Shown in pieces: positions 1 to 8,120 of a stretch of DNA of 64,000 nt. The DNA is from Deltaproteobacteria bacterium (GTDB taxonomy: Bacteria > Myxococcota_A > Polyangia > Polyangiales > Ga0077539). The translations under genes and the position numbers were made by a program. Below the pieces are notes generated by a model, which searched no databases, had not been told where the DNA came from, and saw only the letters and a list, made by a program, of their open reading frames with translations. The first letter of the stretch is position 1. Each line of letters starts with the position of its first letter. The stretch is taken from NCBI GenBank assembly GCA_016704445.1, contig JADJAE010000150.1, positions 124,001 through 188,000 of the forward strand. The letters run 5' to 3'.

Positions 1-780
1 CCGCGCGGTGGCCGGGGCTCTCCCCCTCGTCGGCTGTCGGCGAAGCGGCGACCAACTGCGGTCCGGCGGATGGTCGGCGCGCAGCGGGAGGCGCCGACGC
101 GCGGGCTTGGCCTCCTCGAGGGCCGTCCGCGCGCCGCGGTGGTGGCGCTCCGGCCGGGCTTCTCCCTCCCGCCCTTCCTCCCGCGCCTCTTTTCGAACCG
201 CATCGAGGCTCCCGTACCCCCTTGCATCGAGGAGGTTGCGCAGCGTCACCTCGTGCGCGGCGTCGCGGTCGTAGAGCGCCCGCACGGGCACCGGGAGCTT
301 CAGCACGCCCGGCGCCGTGAGCGTCGCCTCGTCGCCCACGGTGCGCATCGCCACCCCGGGCTCGTGGATCTCCACCCGCCGCGGACCGACCAGCCGCACG
401 ACCCACACCCAGCGCGTGCCGGCGGCGAGCAGCTCGGCGACCTTCGTCCGCAGCTCGGCCTCGTCCTGGCCCCGCCCCGCGTACTCCACGGCGAGCGGCG
501 CCTGCGTCGCCCACGTCCCGTCGCCCCCCTCGAAGTTCACCGTCACGTCGGGCGCCCGCAGCGAGTCCGGCCCCAGCGCGAGGCCCGTGTCGACGCCCGC
601 GTTGTGCACCGCGGGGTCGCTGTCGAGCACCGCGAAGCCCAGCCCGTTGGGGCCCGTTCCGTCACGCCCCGTCGGCGCACAGAACACCGGGTGCCCTTGC
701 GAGAGCTCGTAGGGGTCTCCCGAGCGGAGCTGACCCGGACGGAAGGGACCCCGCTGGTACTTGCGATGACCGTCGCTCAT
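1..780 (-). CDS. Uma2 family endonuclease-like protein (3' end outside window)
   Basis: The reading frame opens at an ATG at 780 and stays open to the left edge, so the C-terminus is missing. The middle holds the Uma2/DUF820 pattern of the PD-(D/E)XK nuclease fold: an APDV motif near residue 77, a hydrophobic strand ending in VEYAGRG near 99, a Lys in LRTKV near 112, then a strand-rich stretch (RWVWVVRL) as in the usual VWVVD segment. The tail begins with the Arg/Glu-rich segment (EAREEGREGE) common in this family in myxobacteria. Uma2 proteins are abundant, usually orphan, and have no settled function. The gene is divergent from the zinc-ribbon gene at 864. The family call rests on motif recall, not alignment. 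Confidence 0.7.
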   Translation of the reverse strand, partial: MSDGHRKYQRGPFRPGQLRSGDPYELSQGHPVFCAPTGRDGTGPNGLGFAVLDSDPAVHNAGVDTGLALGPDSLRAPDVTVNFEGGDGTWATQAPLAVEYAGRGQDEAELRTKVAELLAAGTRWVWVVRLVGPRRVEIHEPGVAMRTVGDEATLTAPGVLKLPVPVRALYDRDAAHEVTLRNLLDARGYGSLDAVRKEAREEGREGEARPERHHRGARTALEEAKPARRRLPLRADHPPDRSWSPLRRQPTRGRAPATAR

Positions 781-863
781 CACGGCCAAGCTACCACCGC
801 GCCGCCTCCGTCGCCCGATAGGTTGCCCGGGCGTGGCGGCGGGGCGTAGCTTGCGCGGCGGCG

Positions 864-2150
864 ATGGTACAACCAGCGGTTTCGAGCGGCGCTCCGGCGT
901 CGGGCAACGAGCTCCGCGTCTGCGTGCGCTGCGGCATCATCGCGCTCAACGGGCAGGCCCGGTGCCACATCTGCAGCGAGCCGATGGGGGTGCGCGGCCA
1001 CATGGTGCAGTGCCTCCTCCCGGGTCGCCCGTGGGCCCGGCTGGAGATGGTGCTCCCGTGCCCACACTGCGGGGTCGAGTTCTCTCCGCGCCCGGAGGCC
1101 ATCGAGTCTGCGGCGCACTGTCCGTCGTGCCAGCAGCCCACGGTCATCGAGCCCGCGTGGTGGGACGAGGCGGTGCACCTCGCGCACGCCGTCGTCGACC
1201 TCGCGCACCCCGACTTCCACCACCAGAACGAGGCCCTCGGCGCGTTCAACCCCTTCGGCGACGTGGGGCTCTCGCAGCCCTGCGCCAGCCTGCCCAGCGA
1301 CCGCATCCCGATGCAGTCGATGCTCAGGCTGAGGGTGGGTCCGGGCGCGCCGCCGTGCCTGCGCTGCGGGACGCCCCTCATCGTGCGGGTGCTCACCCAG
1401 GGTCGGCAGACCACGGAGTGCCCGCAGTGCGGCGACCGCGAGGCCTTCGCGCTGCCGCTGTCGCTGGTGGGGAGGGTTCCGGCGATACGCGCGCTCATCG
1501 GTTTTGGCCCGGAGACCGCGGCGGCGCAGGGGCGCATCGAGCCGTGGTGGCTGCTGATGGAGGGGCCGTCGACGCTGCGCCCGCTGGTTCAGGCGCAGAT
1601 GGAGCAGAGCCAGAAGGACGCCGCCGAGCGCGCCGCCTGGGAGGCGTGGAACCTCCAGGAGCGAGAGCGCCTGGAGCGCGAGGCGAGGCTGGAGCAGGCG
1701 AAGTCCGAGCGCGAGGCCGCGGAGCGGGGCAAGCAGGAGAAGGCCGCCCGGGAGAAGGCCGATCGGGAGCGGGCCGATCGCGCGGCGAAGGAGACCGCGG
1801 CGGCGCTCAAGGAGACGCAGTCGCAGCTCGAGCAGTCCCAGCGGGCGCTGCAGGATGCGCAGTCGCGGGCCGCGCAGACGCAGCAGTCGATGGAGCAGGC
1901 GCTGCGGGCCGCGCAGGAGGCCCACCGCGCGGACGTCGAGCGGCTCCAGCAGGAGGCGTGGGGGCAGAGCGAGCAGCTGCGCGGGATGATGGCCCAGCAG
2001 GAGGCCATGTGGCGCGCGCAGGACGCGAAGCGCCAGCACGAGATGGCCGAGCTCACGAAGAGGCACACGGTGCGGTGGCGGGTGGCCATCGGGCTGTGGG
2101 TGGTGGTCTTCCTGGCGGTGGCGGCGGACCTGGTGCTGGCGGTGAAGTAG
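864..2150 (+). CDS. Zinc-ribbon / coiled-coil protein with C-terminal membrane anchor
   Basis: This is a 428-residue protein of unknown function. Three pairs of CxxC knuckles (C20/C23 with C34/C37, C66/C69 with C86/C89, C165/C168 with C186/C189) predict three zinc ribbons in the first 190 residues. Residues about 245-395 are a long Glu/Arg/Gln/Ala-rich coiled coil. A single hydrophobic helix (about 403-427) closes the protein, so it is probably tail-anchored with the ribbons in the cytoplasm. It ends 11 bases before kynA on the same strand, so the two may be co-transcribed, but nothing in the domains suggests a shared task. No homologue with a known role was recognised. Confidence 0.75.
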   Translation: MVQPAVSSGAPASGNELRVCVRCGIIALNGQARCHICSEPMGVRGHMVQCLLPGRPWARLEMVLPCPHCGVEFSPRPEAIESAAHCPSCQQPTVIEPAWWDEAVHLAHAVVDLAHPDFHHQNEALGAFNPFGDVGLSQPCASLPSDRIPMQSMLRLRVGPGAPPCLRCGTPLIVRVLTQGRQTTECPQCGDREAFALPLSLVGRVPAIRALIGFGPETAAAQGRIEPWWLLMEGPSTLRPLVQAQMEQSQKDAAERAAWEAWNLQERERLEREARLEQAKSEREAAERGKQEKAAREKADRERADRAAKETAAALKETQSQLEQSQRALQDAQSRAAQTQQSMEQALRAAQEAHRADVERLQQEAWGQSEQLRGMMAQQEAMWRAQDAKRQHEMAELTKRHTVRWRVAIGLWVVVFLAVAADLVLAVK

Positions 2151-2161
2151 TCTCCCGCCCC

Positions 2162-3007
2162 GTGAGCGACCCCAACGATTCCTCTGTGAAGGTCCCGGCC
2201 GGAGCGCACCTCGATCTGGCCGGGGAGATGTCCTATGGCGAGTACCTCGGGCTCGACGAGCTGCTCTCCGCGCAGCACCCGATCACCGACGAGCACGACG
2301 AGGTGCTCTTCATCATCCAGCACCAGACCACCGAGCTCTGGATGAAGCTCATGCTCCACGAGCTGCGCGCCGCGAGGGCCAGCGTCGCCCGCGACGAGCT
2401 CGCCCCCGCCTTCAAGATGCTCGCTCGGGTGTCGCGCATCTTCGCGCTCCAGGTGCACGCCTGGGACGTGCTCGCGACGCTCACCCCGTCGGAGTACCTG
2501 ACCTTCCGCGACAAGCTCGGCAAGTCGTCGGGCTTCCAGAGCCACCAGTACCGGATGATCGAGTTCATCCTCGGCAACAAGAACCCGGTGATGCTCCGCC
2601 CGCACGCCCACCACCCCGCGCGCGCCAAGGCCGTCGAGGCCGAGCTCGTCGCCCCGTCGCTCTACGACGAGGCCCTGCGGCTCCTCGTGCGCCGTGGCTT
2701 CGACCTGCCGCGCGAGCACGTGGAGCGCGACTGGCGACAGCCCTACGTGAAGAGCCCCGAGGTCGAGCGCGCGTGGATGGCCGTCTACCGCGACCCGAAG
2801 GCCCACTGGGACCTCTATGACCTCGCCGAGAAGCTCGTCGACATGGAGGACAGCTTCCGGGTCTGGCGCTTCCGCCATGTGACCACCGTCGAGCGCATCA
2901 TCGGCTTCAAGCGCGGAACCGGCGGCACCCAGGGGGTCGGCTACCTCCAGGCGATGCTCCAGACCAAGCTCTTCCCCGAGCTGTGGGACGTGCGCACCGC
3001 CCTCTAG
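2162..3007 (+). CDS. kynA: Tryptophan 2,3-dioxygenase
   Basis: This heme enzyme opens the indole ring of L-tryptophan to N-formylkynurenine, the first step of the kynurenine pathway. The 281-residue product has the family hallmarks: LFIIQHQTTELWMKL near the N-terminus, FQSHQYRMIEFILGNK in the middle, and the C-terminal RHVTTVERIIGFKRGTGG block that carries the proximal heme His. Length matches bacterial KynA (about 280). The frame is open far upstream, but the GTG at 2162 gives the expected N-terminus and sits just after the preceding gene's stop. No kynureninase or formamidase gene lies nearby. Confidence 0.95.
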   Translation: MSDPNDSSVKVPAGAHLDLAGEMSYGEYLGLDELLSAQHPITDEHDEVLFIIQHQTTELWMKLMLHELRAARASVARDELAPAFKMLARVSRIFALQVHAWDVLATLTPSEYLTFRDKLGKSSGFQSHQYRMIEFILGNKNPVMLRPHAHHPARAKAVEAELVAPSLYDEALRLLVRRGFDLPREHVERDWRQPYVKSPEVERAWMAVYRDPKAHWDLYDLAEKLVDMEDSFRVWRFRHVTTVERIIGFKRGTGGTQGVGYLQAMLQTKLFPELWDVRTAL

Positions 3008-3030
3008 GTGTGGTGTCGTCGCCGACGCCC

Positions 3031-3699
3031 ATGAACGCCATCGACTGGACCCACCCCCACCCCGTGCAGGGCACCGCCGCCCTCGGCCGCACGCACCTCG
3101 CCCTCATCGCGGTGCTTACCCTGGTTTGTATTCTCACGGTCTGGAACCCGCCCGCGGGCCGCACCAGCTGGGCCCTCGAGGTGGTCCCCGGGCTCGCCTA
3201 CATCGCCGTGCTCGCGGCCGTCTGGCGGCGCTTCCCCGTCTCCCGCCTCGTCGCCGTGGGGATCTTCCTCCACGTGCTGATCCTCATCTACGGCGGGGTC
3301 TACACGTACGCGATGACGCCGCTCGGCAACTGGGCGCGCGAGGCCTTCCACCTGCACCGCAACCACTACGACCGGGTGGGCCACCTCGCGCTGGGCTTCT
3401 TCCCCGTGCTGACCATCCGGGAGGTGCTGCTGCGCCGCACACCCCTCCAGCGCGGCGGCTGGCTCACCTTCCTGCTGCTCTCGGTGGTGCTCGCCGTCGG
3501 CGCCTTCTGGGAGCTCATCGAGTGGTGGACCACCCTGGTGGTCGCGGGCGACACCGGCACGGCCTTCCTCGGCTCGCAGGGCGACGTCTGGGACGCCCAG
3601 TGGGACATGCTGCTGGCCCTCGTCGGCGCGGCGGTGGCGCTGTCGCTGCTGTCCAAGGCGCACGACCGCTCGATGGCCGCGCTCGGCGTCTATCGGTAG
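3031..3699 (+). CDS. YjdF-like (DUF2238) inner-membrane protein
   Basis: The product has about 222 residues with roughly six hydrophobic helices. The family signature is visible: LHVLILIYGGVYTYA, then the polar loop NHYDRVGHLALGF, then FWELIEWW and QGDVWDAQWDM, whose acidic and aromatic residues are the most conserved part of the YjdF/DUF2238 family. Its function is unknown; it is an integral membrane protein. The ATG at 3031 is preferred because upstream codons overlap kynA and lack membrane character. It lies 23 bases after kynA on the same strand and converges on pqqB. Confidence 0.85.
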   Translation: MNAIDWTHPHPVQGTAALGRTHLALIAVLTLVCILTVWNPPAGRTSWALEVVPGLAYIAVLAAVWRRFPVSRLVAVGIFLHVLILIYGGVYTYAMTPLGNWAREAFHLHRNHYDRVGHLALGFFPVLTIREVLLRRTPLQRGGWLTFLLLSVVLAVGAFWELIEWWTTLVVAGDTGTAFLGSQGDVWDAQWDMLLALVGAAVALSLLSKAHDRSMAALGVYR

Positions 3700-3707
3700 G
3701 ACCGCGT

Positions 3708-4658
3708 TCAGCCCACCACGAAGGTGTCGCCGTCGCTCGAGAGGGCGACGCCCTGCTCCTCGATGCTCCGTCGCTCGGGGCTGTCGGCGCGCAGCGCGGG
3801 GTTGCTGTTGTTGATGTGCACCAGCGCCTTGCGAGGCCTGGTCACCGTCTGAAGAAACTCCAGCAGCCCGCCGGCTCCGGTGAGCGGGGCGTGGCCCATC
3901 AGCCGCGAGGTCTTCTGCGACGCCCCCGAGGCGATCATCTCGTCGTCGGTGAAGAAGGTGCCGTCGATGAGCACGAGGCCCGCGGCGGAGAGGCGGGCGT
4001 GAAGCGACGCGTCCAGGTCGAGCACGCCCGGCACGTAGACCACCGAGGAGGCTCCGTCGGCGGAGGAGAGCTCGAGGCCCACGGTGTCGCCCGCGTGCAG
4101 GTCAGCGATCTCCTCCGCGCTCAGCAGCGGGAGCATGTACGGCGGCGGCTTACTGGCCACGGTAAACGCCCGGAGGCGCACGCCGATGTCCTCGCCCGCG
4201 CGGTCGCGGATGACCTCCGGATCGGCGGAGCCAGGGGTGAGGCGGCGCACGGTGACTGCGCCGTAGGAGGCCAGCGCGGGGAGCACCCTCAGGCCGTCGG
4301 TGAGCGCCCTCTCGGTGCGGGCGGTGCAGTACACGGGGGGCGCGCCGCCCTCGCGGAGGATGAGCAGCCCGGTGGCGTGGTCGATGTCGGCGTTGGTCAG
4401 GGCGACCGCGGCGATGGGGCTGTGGCGCAGGGCGCGAGGGTGCAGCGCGGGCGTCTGCGCGAGCTGGGTGCGGACGTCGGGCGAGGCGTTGCAGAGCAGC
4501 CAGCGCTCACCGTCGGCGGAGACGGCGATGGACGACTGGCTGCGCGGCGGAACCATCGGGTCACCCGCGCGGGCGGCGGCGCACTGGGGGCAGTTGCAGT
4601 TCCATTGGGGCAGGCCCCCGCCGGCGGAGGAGCCGAGGACGATGACGGTCAGGGGCAT
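3708..4658 (-). CDS. pqqB: PqqB-like metallo-beta-lactamase-fold protein
   Basis: PqqB takes part in late hydroxylation steps of pyrroloquinoline quinone synthesis. The 316-residue product begins with LGSSAGGGLPQWNCNCPQC, the diagnostic PqqB N-terminus with the zinc-binding CxCxxC cysteines, followed by an SQSSIAVS strand, LCNASPDVRTQL, and the modified metal motif TNADIDHATGL in place of the usual HxHxDH. The ATG at 4658 gives the canonical start. A PqqA-like peptide gene lies 71 bases upstream on the same strand. No pqqC, pqqD or pqqE follows; the downstream neighbour is a convergent YjdF-like gene. The enzymes that cross-link and cut the peptide must be encoded elsewhere, or the pair does something else. 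Confidence 0.9.
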   Translation of the reverse strand: MPLTVIVLGSSAGGGLPQWNCNCPQCAAARAGDPMVPPRSQSSIAVSADGERWLLCNASPDVRTQLAQTPALHPRALRHSPIAAVALTNADIDHATGLLILREGGAPPVYCTARTERALTDGLRVLPALASYGAVTVRRLTPGSADPEVIRDRAGEDIGVRLRAFTVASKPPPYMLPLLSAEEIADLHAGDTVGLELSSADGASSVVYVPGVLDLDASLHARLSAAGLVLIDGTFFTDDEMIASGASQKTSRLMGHAPLTGAGGLLEFLQTVTRPRKALVHINNSNPALRADSPERRSIEEQGVALSSDGDTFVVG

Positions 4659-4729
4659 AGGGGATGAACGATCGGGGAGGGAGGAGGAACGGGAGAGGCG
4701 CTTACCGGGAGGGGTAAAGCGCGACGGGT

Positions 4730-4885
4730 CTACTTCGCCTGGAAGGCGTACGCGCCGATCTCCGCGCAGGCGGAGGTCTCGACGAAGTCCGGGCGCTGCC
4801 ACGGGCGCCGCACGGTGCGGGCGCTGTCCTGGGGGCGGGCGGTGGTGGTCTCGCGGGCTTCGCGGGTGTCGGTACGGCTCATCAT
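4730..4885 (-). CDS. pqqA: PqqA-like RiPP precursor peptide
   Basis: This small gene of about 51 codons lies directly upstream of pqqB. Its C-terminal half, from W-Q-R-P-D-F to E-I-G-A-Y, matches the PqqA pattern (Trp/Pro/Phe leader followed by Glu-x3-Tyr). The Glu and Tyr are the residues cross-linked by PqqE and finally become PQQ. Two ATGs are adjacent; the first (4885) is chosen because a GGAG lies 11 bases upstream. The N-terminal ~26 residues are longer than in classical 23-29-residue PqqA, and a Cys replaces the usual small residue before the AE pair. Context with pqqB makes the call strong; alone it would be tentative. Confidence 0.8.
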   Translation of the reverse strand: MMSRTDTREARETTTARPQDSARTVRRPWQRPDFVETSACAEIGAYAFQAK

Positions 4886-5001
4886 GGCTGCGGGCGCTCC
4901 GTTGAAAGGGTGTGCACAGGTTTTCTAGCGACCGCCCGGGGGCGGGTCAAGCCGAGCGGCGCGCGGGCCGAGGGCCATCACCGGGGGTATCCTCCGCGCC
5001 T

Positions 5002-5384
<383 letters not shown>

Positions 5385-5475
5385 CTTGCGCCGCGAGGGT
5401 CTTTCGTGACACTGCGCCGCTCGAAGCGAAGCCCTCCCTCCGACACCTGAAGGGCGGCGCGAAGGAGCGATCGGC

Positions 5476-6120
5476 ATGAAGTTCTTCATCGACACGGCTG
5501 ACCTGAAGGAGATCCGCGACGCGGCGGCGATGGGCGTCATCGACGGCGTGACCACCAACCCCTCGCTGGTCGCCAAGAGCGGGCGGAAGTACCTCGACGT
5601 GGTGCGCGAGATCTGTGAGGTCGTCGACGGTCCCATCTCCGCGGAGGTGCTCAGCACCGACTACGAGGGGATGATCTCCGAGGCCCACGACTGGGCCAAG
5701 GTGCACAAGAACGTCGTGGTGAAGCTCCCGCTCACCCTCGACGGGCTGCGCGCCACCAAGACCTGCTCGGCGGAGGGCATCAAGACCAACGTGACGCTCT
5801 GCTTCTCGGCCAACCAGGCGCTGCTCGCCGCGAAGGCCGGCGCGACCTTCGTCTCGCCCTTCGTGGGCCGCCTCGACGACATCTCCGAGAACGGCATGGA
5901 CCTCATCGCCGACATCGTCGCGATCTACGAGAACTACGACTTCCGCACGCAGGTGCTGGTCGCCTCGGTGCGCCACCCGATCCACGTCTCCCAGGCCGCG
6001 CTGCTCGGCGCGGACGTCTGCACCATTCCGTACAAGGTCATCGAGCAGCTCGCGAAGCACCCGCTCACCGACGCGGGCCTCGCGAAGTTCATCGAGGACG
6101 GCAAGAAGATCCCTCGCTGA
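5476..6120 (+). CDS. fsa: Fructose-6-phosphate aldolase / small transaldolase
   Basis: This is a 214-residue class I aldolase of the FSA/TalC subfamily, which forms a Schiff base with dihydroxyacetone and either splits fructose 6-phosphate or acts as a transaldolase in the pentose phosphate pathway. Visible motifs are MKFFIDTADL at the start, GVTTNPSL (residues 24-31), the catalytic Lys83 in VVKLPLT, GIKTNVTLCFS, and FVSPFVGRLDD. Length is typical of the short family (about 215), against ~320 for TalB. A Shine-Dalgarno AAGGAG lies 9 bases before the ATG. Sequence alone does not decide between aldolase and transaldolase activity. The gene stands alone. Confidence 0.92.
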   Translation: MKFFIDTADLKEIRDAAAMGVIDGVTTNPSLVAKSGRKYLDVVREICEVVDGPISAEVLSTDYEGMISEAHDWAKVHKNVVVKLPLTLDGLRATKTCSAEGIKTNVTLCFSANQALLAAKAGATFVSPFVGRLDDISENGMDLIADIVAIYENYDFRTQVLVASVRHPIHVSQAALLGADVCTIPYKVIEQLAKHPLTDAGLAKFIEDGKKIPR

Positions 6121-6192
6121 CCCCACTGCGCAGCTGGCGACAATCGTCTGGCCCGATTTGACGTCAGGGCCTGCCGCGGCGACCTATGTCTC

Positions 6193-7107
6193 GTGGCAAA
6201 ACAAGACGATCCGTACGCCCGGGGCCCTGATGAACAGTTGAGCCTCGATGGGGCGTCGGTGCCCTTCTGGCTGCTGCACCTGTTCGCGGTGGCCGCCTTC
6301 TTCTTCCCCTTCCGCTGGAGCAACGTGGCCGCCTTCGCGGTGGCCTACTGCCTCGGCACCTTCGGCATCATGGCCGGCTACCACCGGTACTTCTCCCACC
6401 GCAGCTTCAAGACCGGCCGGGTGTTCCAGTTCGTGCTGGCAGCGCTGGGATCGCTCACCTCGCAGAAGGGCGTGCTCTGGTGGTCGGGGCACCACCGCAA
6501 CCACCACAAGTACTCCGACACGCCGCTGGACATCCACTCGCCCAAGCGGGGGTTCTTCTGGTCGCACGCGCTGTGGTTCCTCTCGAAGAAGTACGTGGCG
6601 ACCTCGGAGTCGCAGCAGCGGGAGTTCGCGAAGTACCCGGAGCTGGCATTCCTCAATGAAAACTGGGCCATCGGTCCGGTGGTGCTCTGCGCGACGATGC
6701 TCGCGCTGGGCGGGCTCCCGTGGCTGTTCTGGGGAGGCTTCCTCGCCATCGTCGCGATGTGGCACGCGACGTTCACCGTGAACTCCCTGGCGCACGTCTG
6801 GGGGACGCAACGATACGAGACCACGGACACGTCGCGCAACAACCCGCTGCTGGCGCTGATCACCTTCGGCGAGAGGTGACACAACAACCATCACCACTAT
6901 CAATCGAGCGCCCGCAATGGCTTCTTCTGGTGGGAGATCGACGTGACCTTCTATGTGCTGAAGGCGCTGTCCTGGGTCGGCGTGGTGTGGGACCTGCGGG
7001 TGCCGCCCGCGTGGGTGCTCGAAGGGGCCGCGGGGCCGACGCGCCAGGGGGATGCAGCGGCGGCGGCGGAAGAGGAAGACGCGGCGGGGGTGGCGAAGAC
7101 GGGGTGA
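6193..7107 (+). pseudogene. Acyl-CoA/fatty-acid delta-9 desaturase with in-frame TGA
   Basis: Membrane di-iron desaturases introduce a cis double bond into acyl chains using eight or so His ligands in three boxes. Box 1 (HRYFSH, residues 64-69) and box 2 (HHRNHH, 100-105) are intact, with the expected membrane segments around them. At codon 229 a TGA (6877-6879) stands where the family has a Trp just before box 3. Translation in the same frame beyond it gives HNNHHHYQSSARNGFFWWEID and a normal C-terminus up to a second stop at 7105-7107. The first reading frame alone lacks box 3 and should be inactive. The preceding codon is AGG (Arg) where Gly is usual. This is either recent inactivation or a sequence error. 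Confidence 0.85.
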
Positions 7108-7109
7108 CG

Positions 7110-7312
7110 GCCTCGGCGAGGAGTCCGACGGTACGACCGCGAGGCCTTCGGCGAGGATATCCCCGGTACGAGCGCGAGGCTGTCAGCGAGGAGTCCCCGG
7201 TACGACCGCGAGGCCGTCAGCGAGGAGTCCCCGGTACGACCGCGAGGCCGTCAGCGACCAGAGCCAGACCCTGAGCGTCAGCGAGGGGGAGAGCCCACCC
7301 AGGCCCTCCGAG
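7110..7312 (+). repeat. REP-like ~34-bp tandem array, left arm
   Basis: Four copies of a 34-35-bp unit (starts at 7130, 7165, 7199 and 7233, each beginning GGTACGA) sit head to tail with no spacers. They are followed at about 7250-7312 by a conserved segment that reads CCAGAGCCAGACCCTGAGCG. This block reappears in reverse orientation at 7886-8042 on the other side of the Y1 transposase gene. Unit length is not a multiple of three, so this is not coding. Confidence 0.85.
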
Positions 7313-7336
7313 CCCCCTCTCCGGGAACGCCGCTCC

Positions 7337-7825
7337 CTACGATTCTCCCGATCGGTAGCGGGTACCGCCCTGTCGGACGACGTACTCGATCGCGACGACC
7401 ACTCGACGCTCGTCATCGAGGTACCGAGTGCTCCCGTGCCGAGCCCAGATCTTCGCGAGCGCGTCGACCGATCCCGCCTCGCGAAGCCTCCGCGTCGACC
7501 AGCTCTTCAGTGAGTTCACCACCCACTCGGGCGCGACGTCTGCCGTCACGACCACGTGGATATGATCGGGATGCACCGCCGCCGCGTGGAGGAGCCACTG
7601 CCGGTACGCGCAGACCTCGACGATCGTGCTTGTGATCACCGCTCGCTGGCGATCATCGAAGAAGACTGGTGGACCGAGCAGTCGTTCGCGCGCGTACGTC
7701 GCGAGCGGTGGATACCGATCGAGCGGAACGGGCCCGCCGGGCCGCGCGCTCCAGCCGCGATCGTCGCCCGGCAACCAGGTGCCGTAGGGGTGAAATGTGA
7801 GGTGGTAGCCGAGAGGAATTCGCAT
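7337..7825 (-). CDS. REP-associated Y1 (HUH) transposase, IS200-like
   Basis: This 162-residue single-strand DNA transposase belongs to the Y1/HUH superfamily. It begins MRIPLGYHLTFHPYGTWLPG, the N-terminus typical of the RAYT-like group. It carries the metal-binding HUH motif as HIH (residues 88-90 within HPDHIHVVV) and a candidate catalytic Tyr148 in AIEYV. It also has the group's KSWSTRRL and WARHGSTRYL segments. The coding frame looks complete. Inverted arrays of ~34-bp repeats flank it, the arrangement expected of a RAYT and its REP substrates. RAYTs are thought to spread REP sequences rather than move as insertion sequences. Confidence 0.85.
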   Translation of the reverse strand: MRIPLGYHLTFHPYGTWLPGDDRGWSARPGGPVPLDRYPPLATYARERLLGPPVFFDDRQRAVITSTIVEVCAYRQWLLHAAAVHPDHIHVVVTADVAPEWVVNSLKSWSTRRLREAGSVDALAKIWARHGSTRYLDDERRVVVAIEYVVRQGGTRYRSGES

Positions 7826-7885
7826 TGGCTCCTCTCGCCTCCGAAGCCATCGCGGTTTCCTCGGGGCGCGCGACGGGGAGACGGG

Positions 7886-8042
7886 GATGGAGGGCCTGGG
7901 TGGGCTCTCCCCCTCGCTAACGCTCAGGGTCTGGCTCTGGTCGCCGACGGCCTCGCGGTCGTACCGGGGACTCCTCGCCGACAGCCTCGCGGTCGTACCG
8001 GGGACTCCTCGCCGACGGCCTCGCGGTCGTACCAGAGAAGAC
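7886..8042 (-). repeat. REP-like ~34-bp tandem array, right arm (inverted)
   Basis: This is the reverse complement of the left array: the CTCAGGGTCTGGCTCTGG block at about 7925 is followed by about three ~34-bp units reading CCTCGCGGTCGTACC. The innermost ~95 bases of the two arms are almost identical when one is reversed, so the arms could pair around the transposase gene. Confidence 0.85.
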
Positions 8043-8120
8043 GGGGCCGCTACTCCTTCTGGGAGGGAGTTCGGGCGGTCGGGGGTGTATCCGCTCGCGC
8101 TGGTGTGAAGGGCGATCGGG

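Noticed and set aside
70..849. Long plus-strand open frame opposite the Uma2-like gene
   Set aside because: Its translation is Arg/Pro/His-rich without domains, while the minus-strand frame has the Uma2 motifs; it is a high-GC shadow.
6877..6879. TGA in the desaturase as a selenocysteine codon
   Set aside because: The family position is Trp, not Cys, and no selenocysteine-insertion hairpin is apparent just after the codon.
7110..7260. Tandem ~34-bp units that at first resemble a CRISPR array
   Set aside because: Units are contiguous with no spacers, no cas genes are near, and a mirror copy lies beyond a Y1 transposase.
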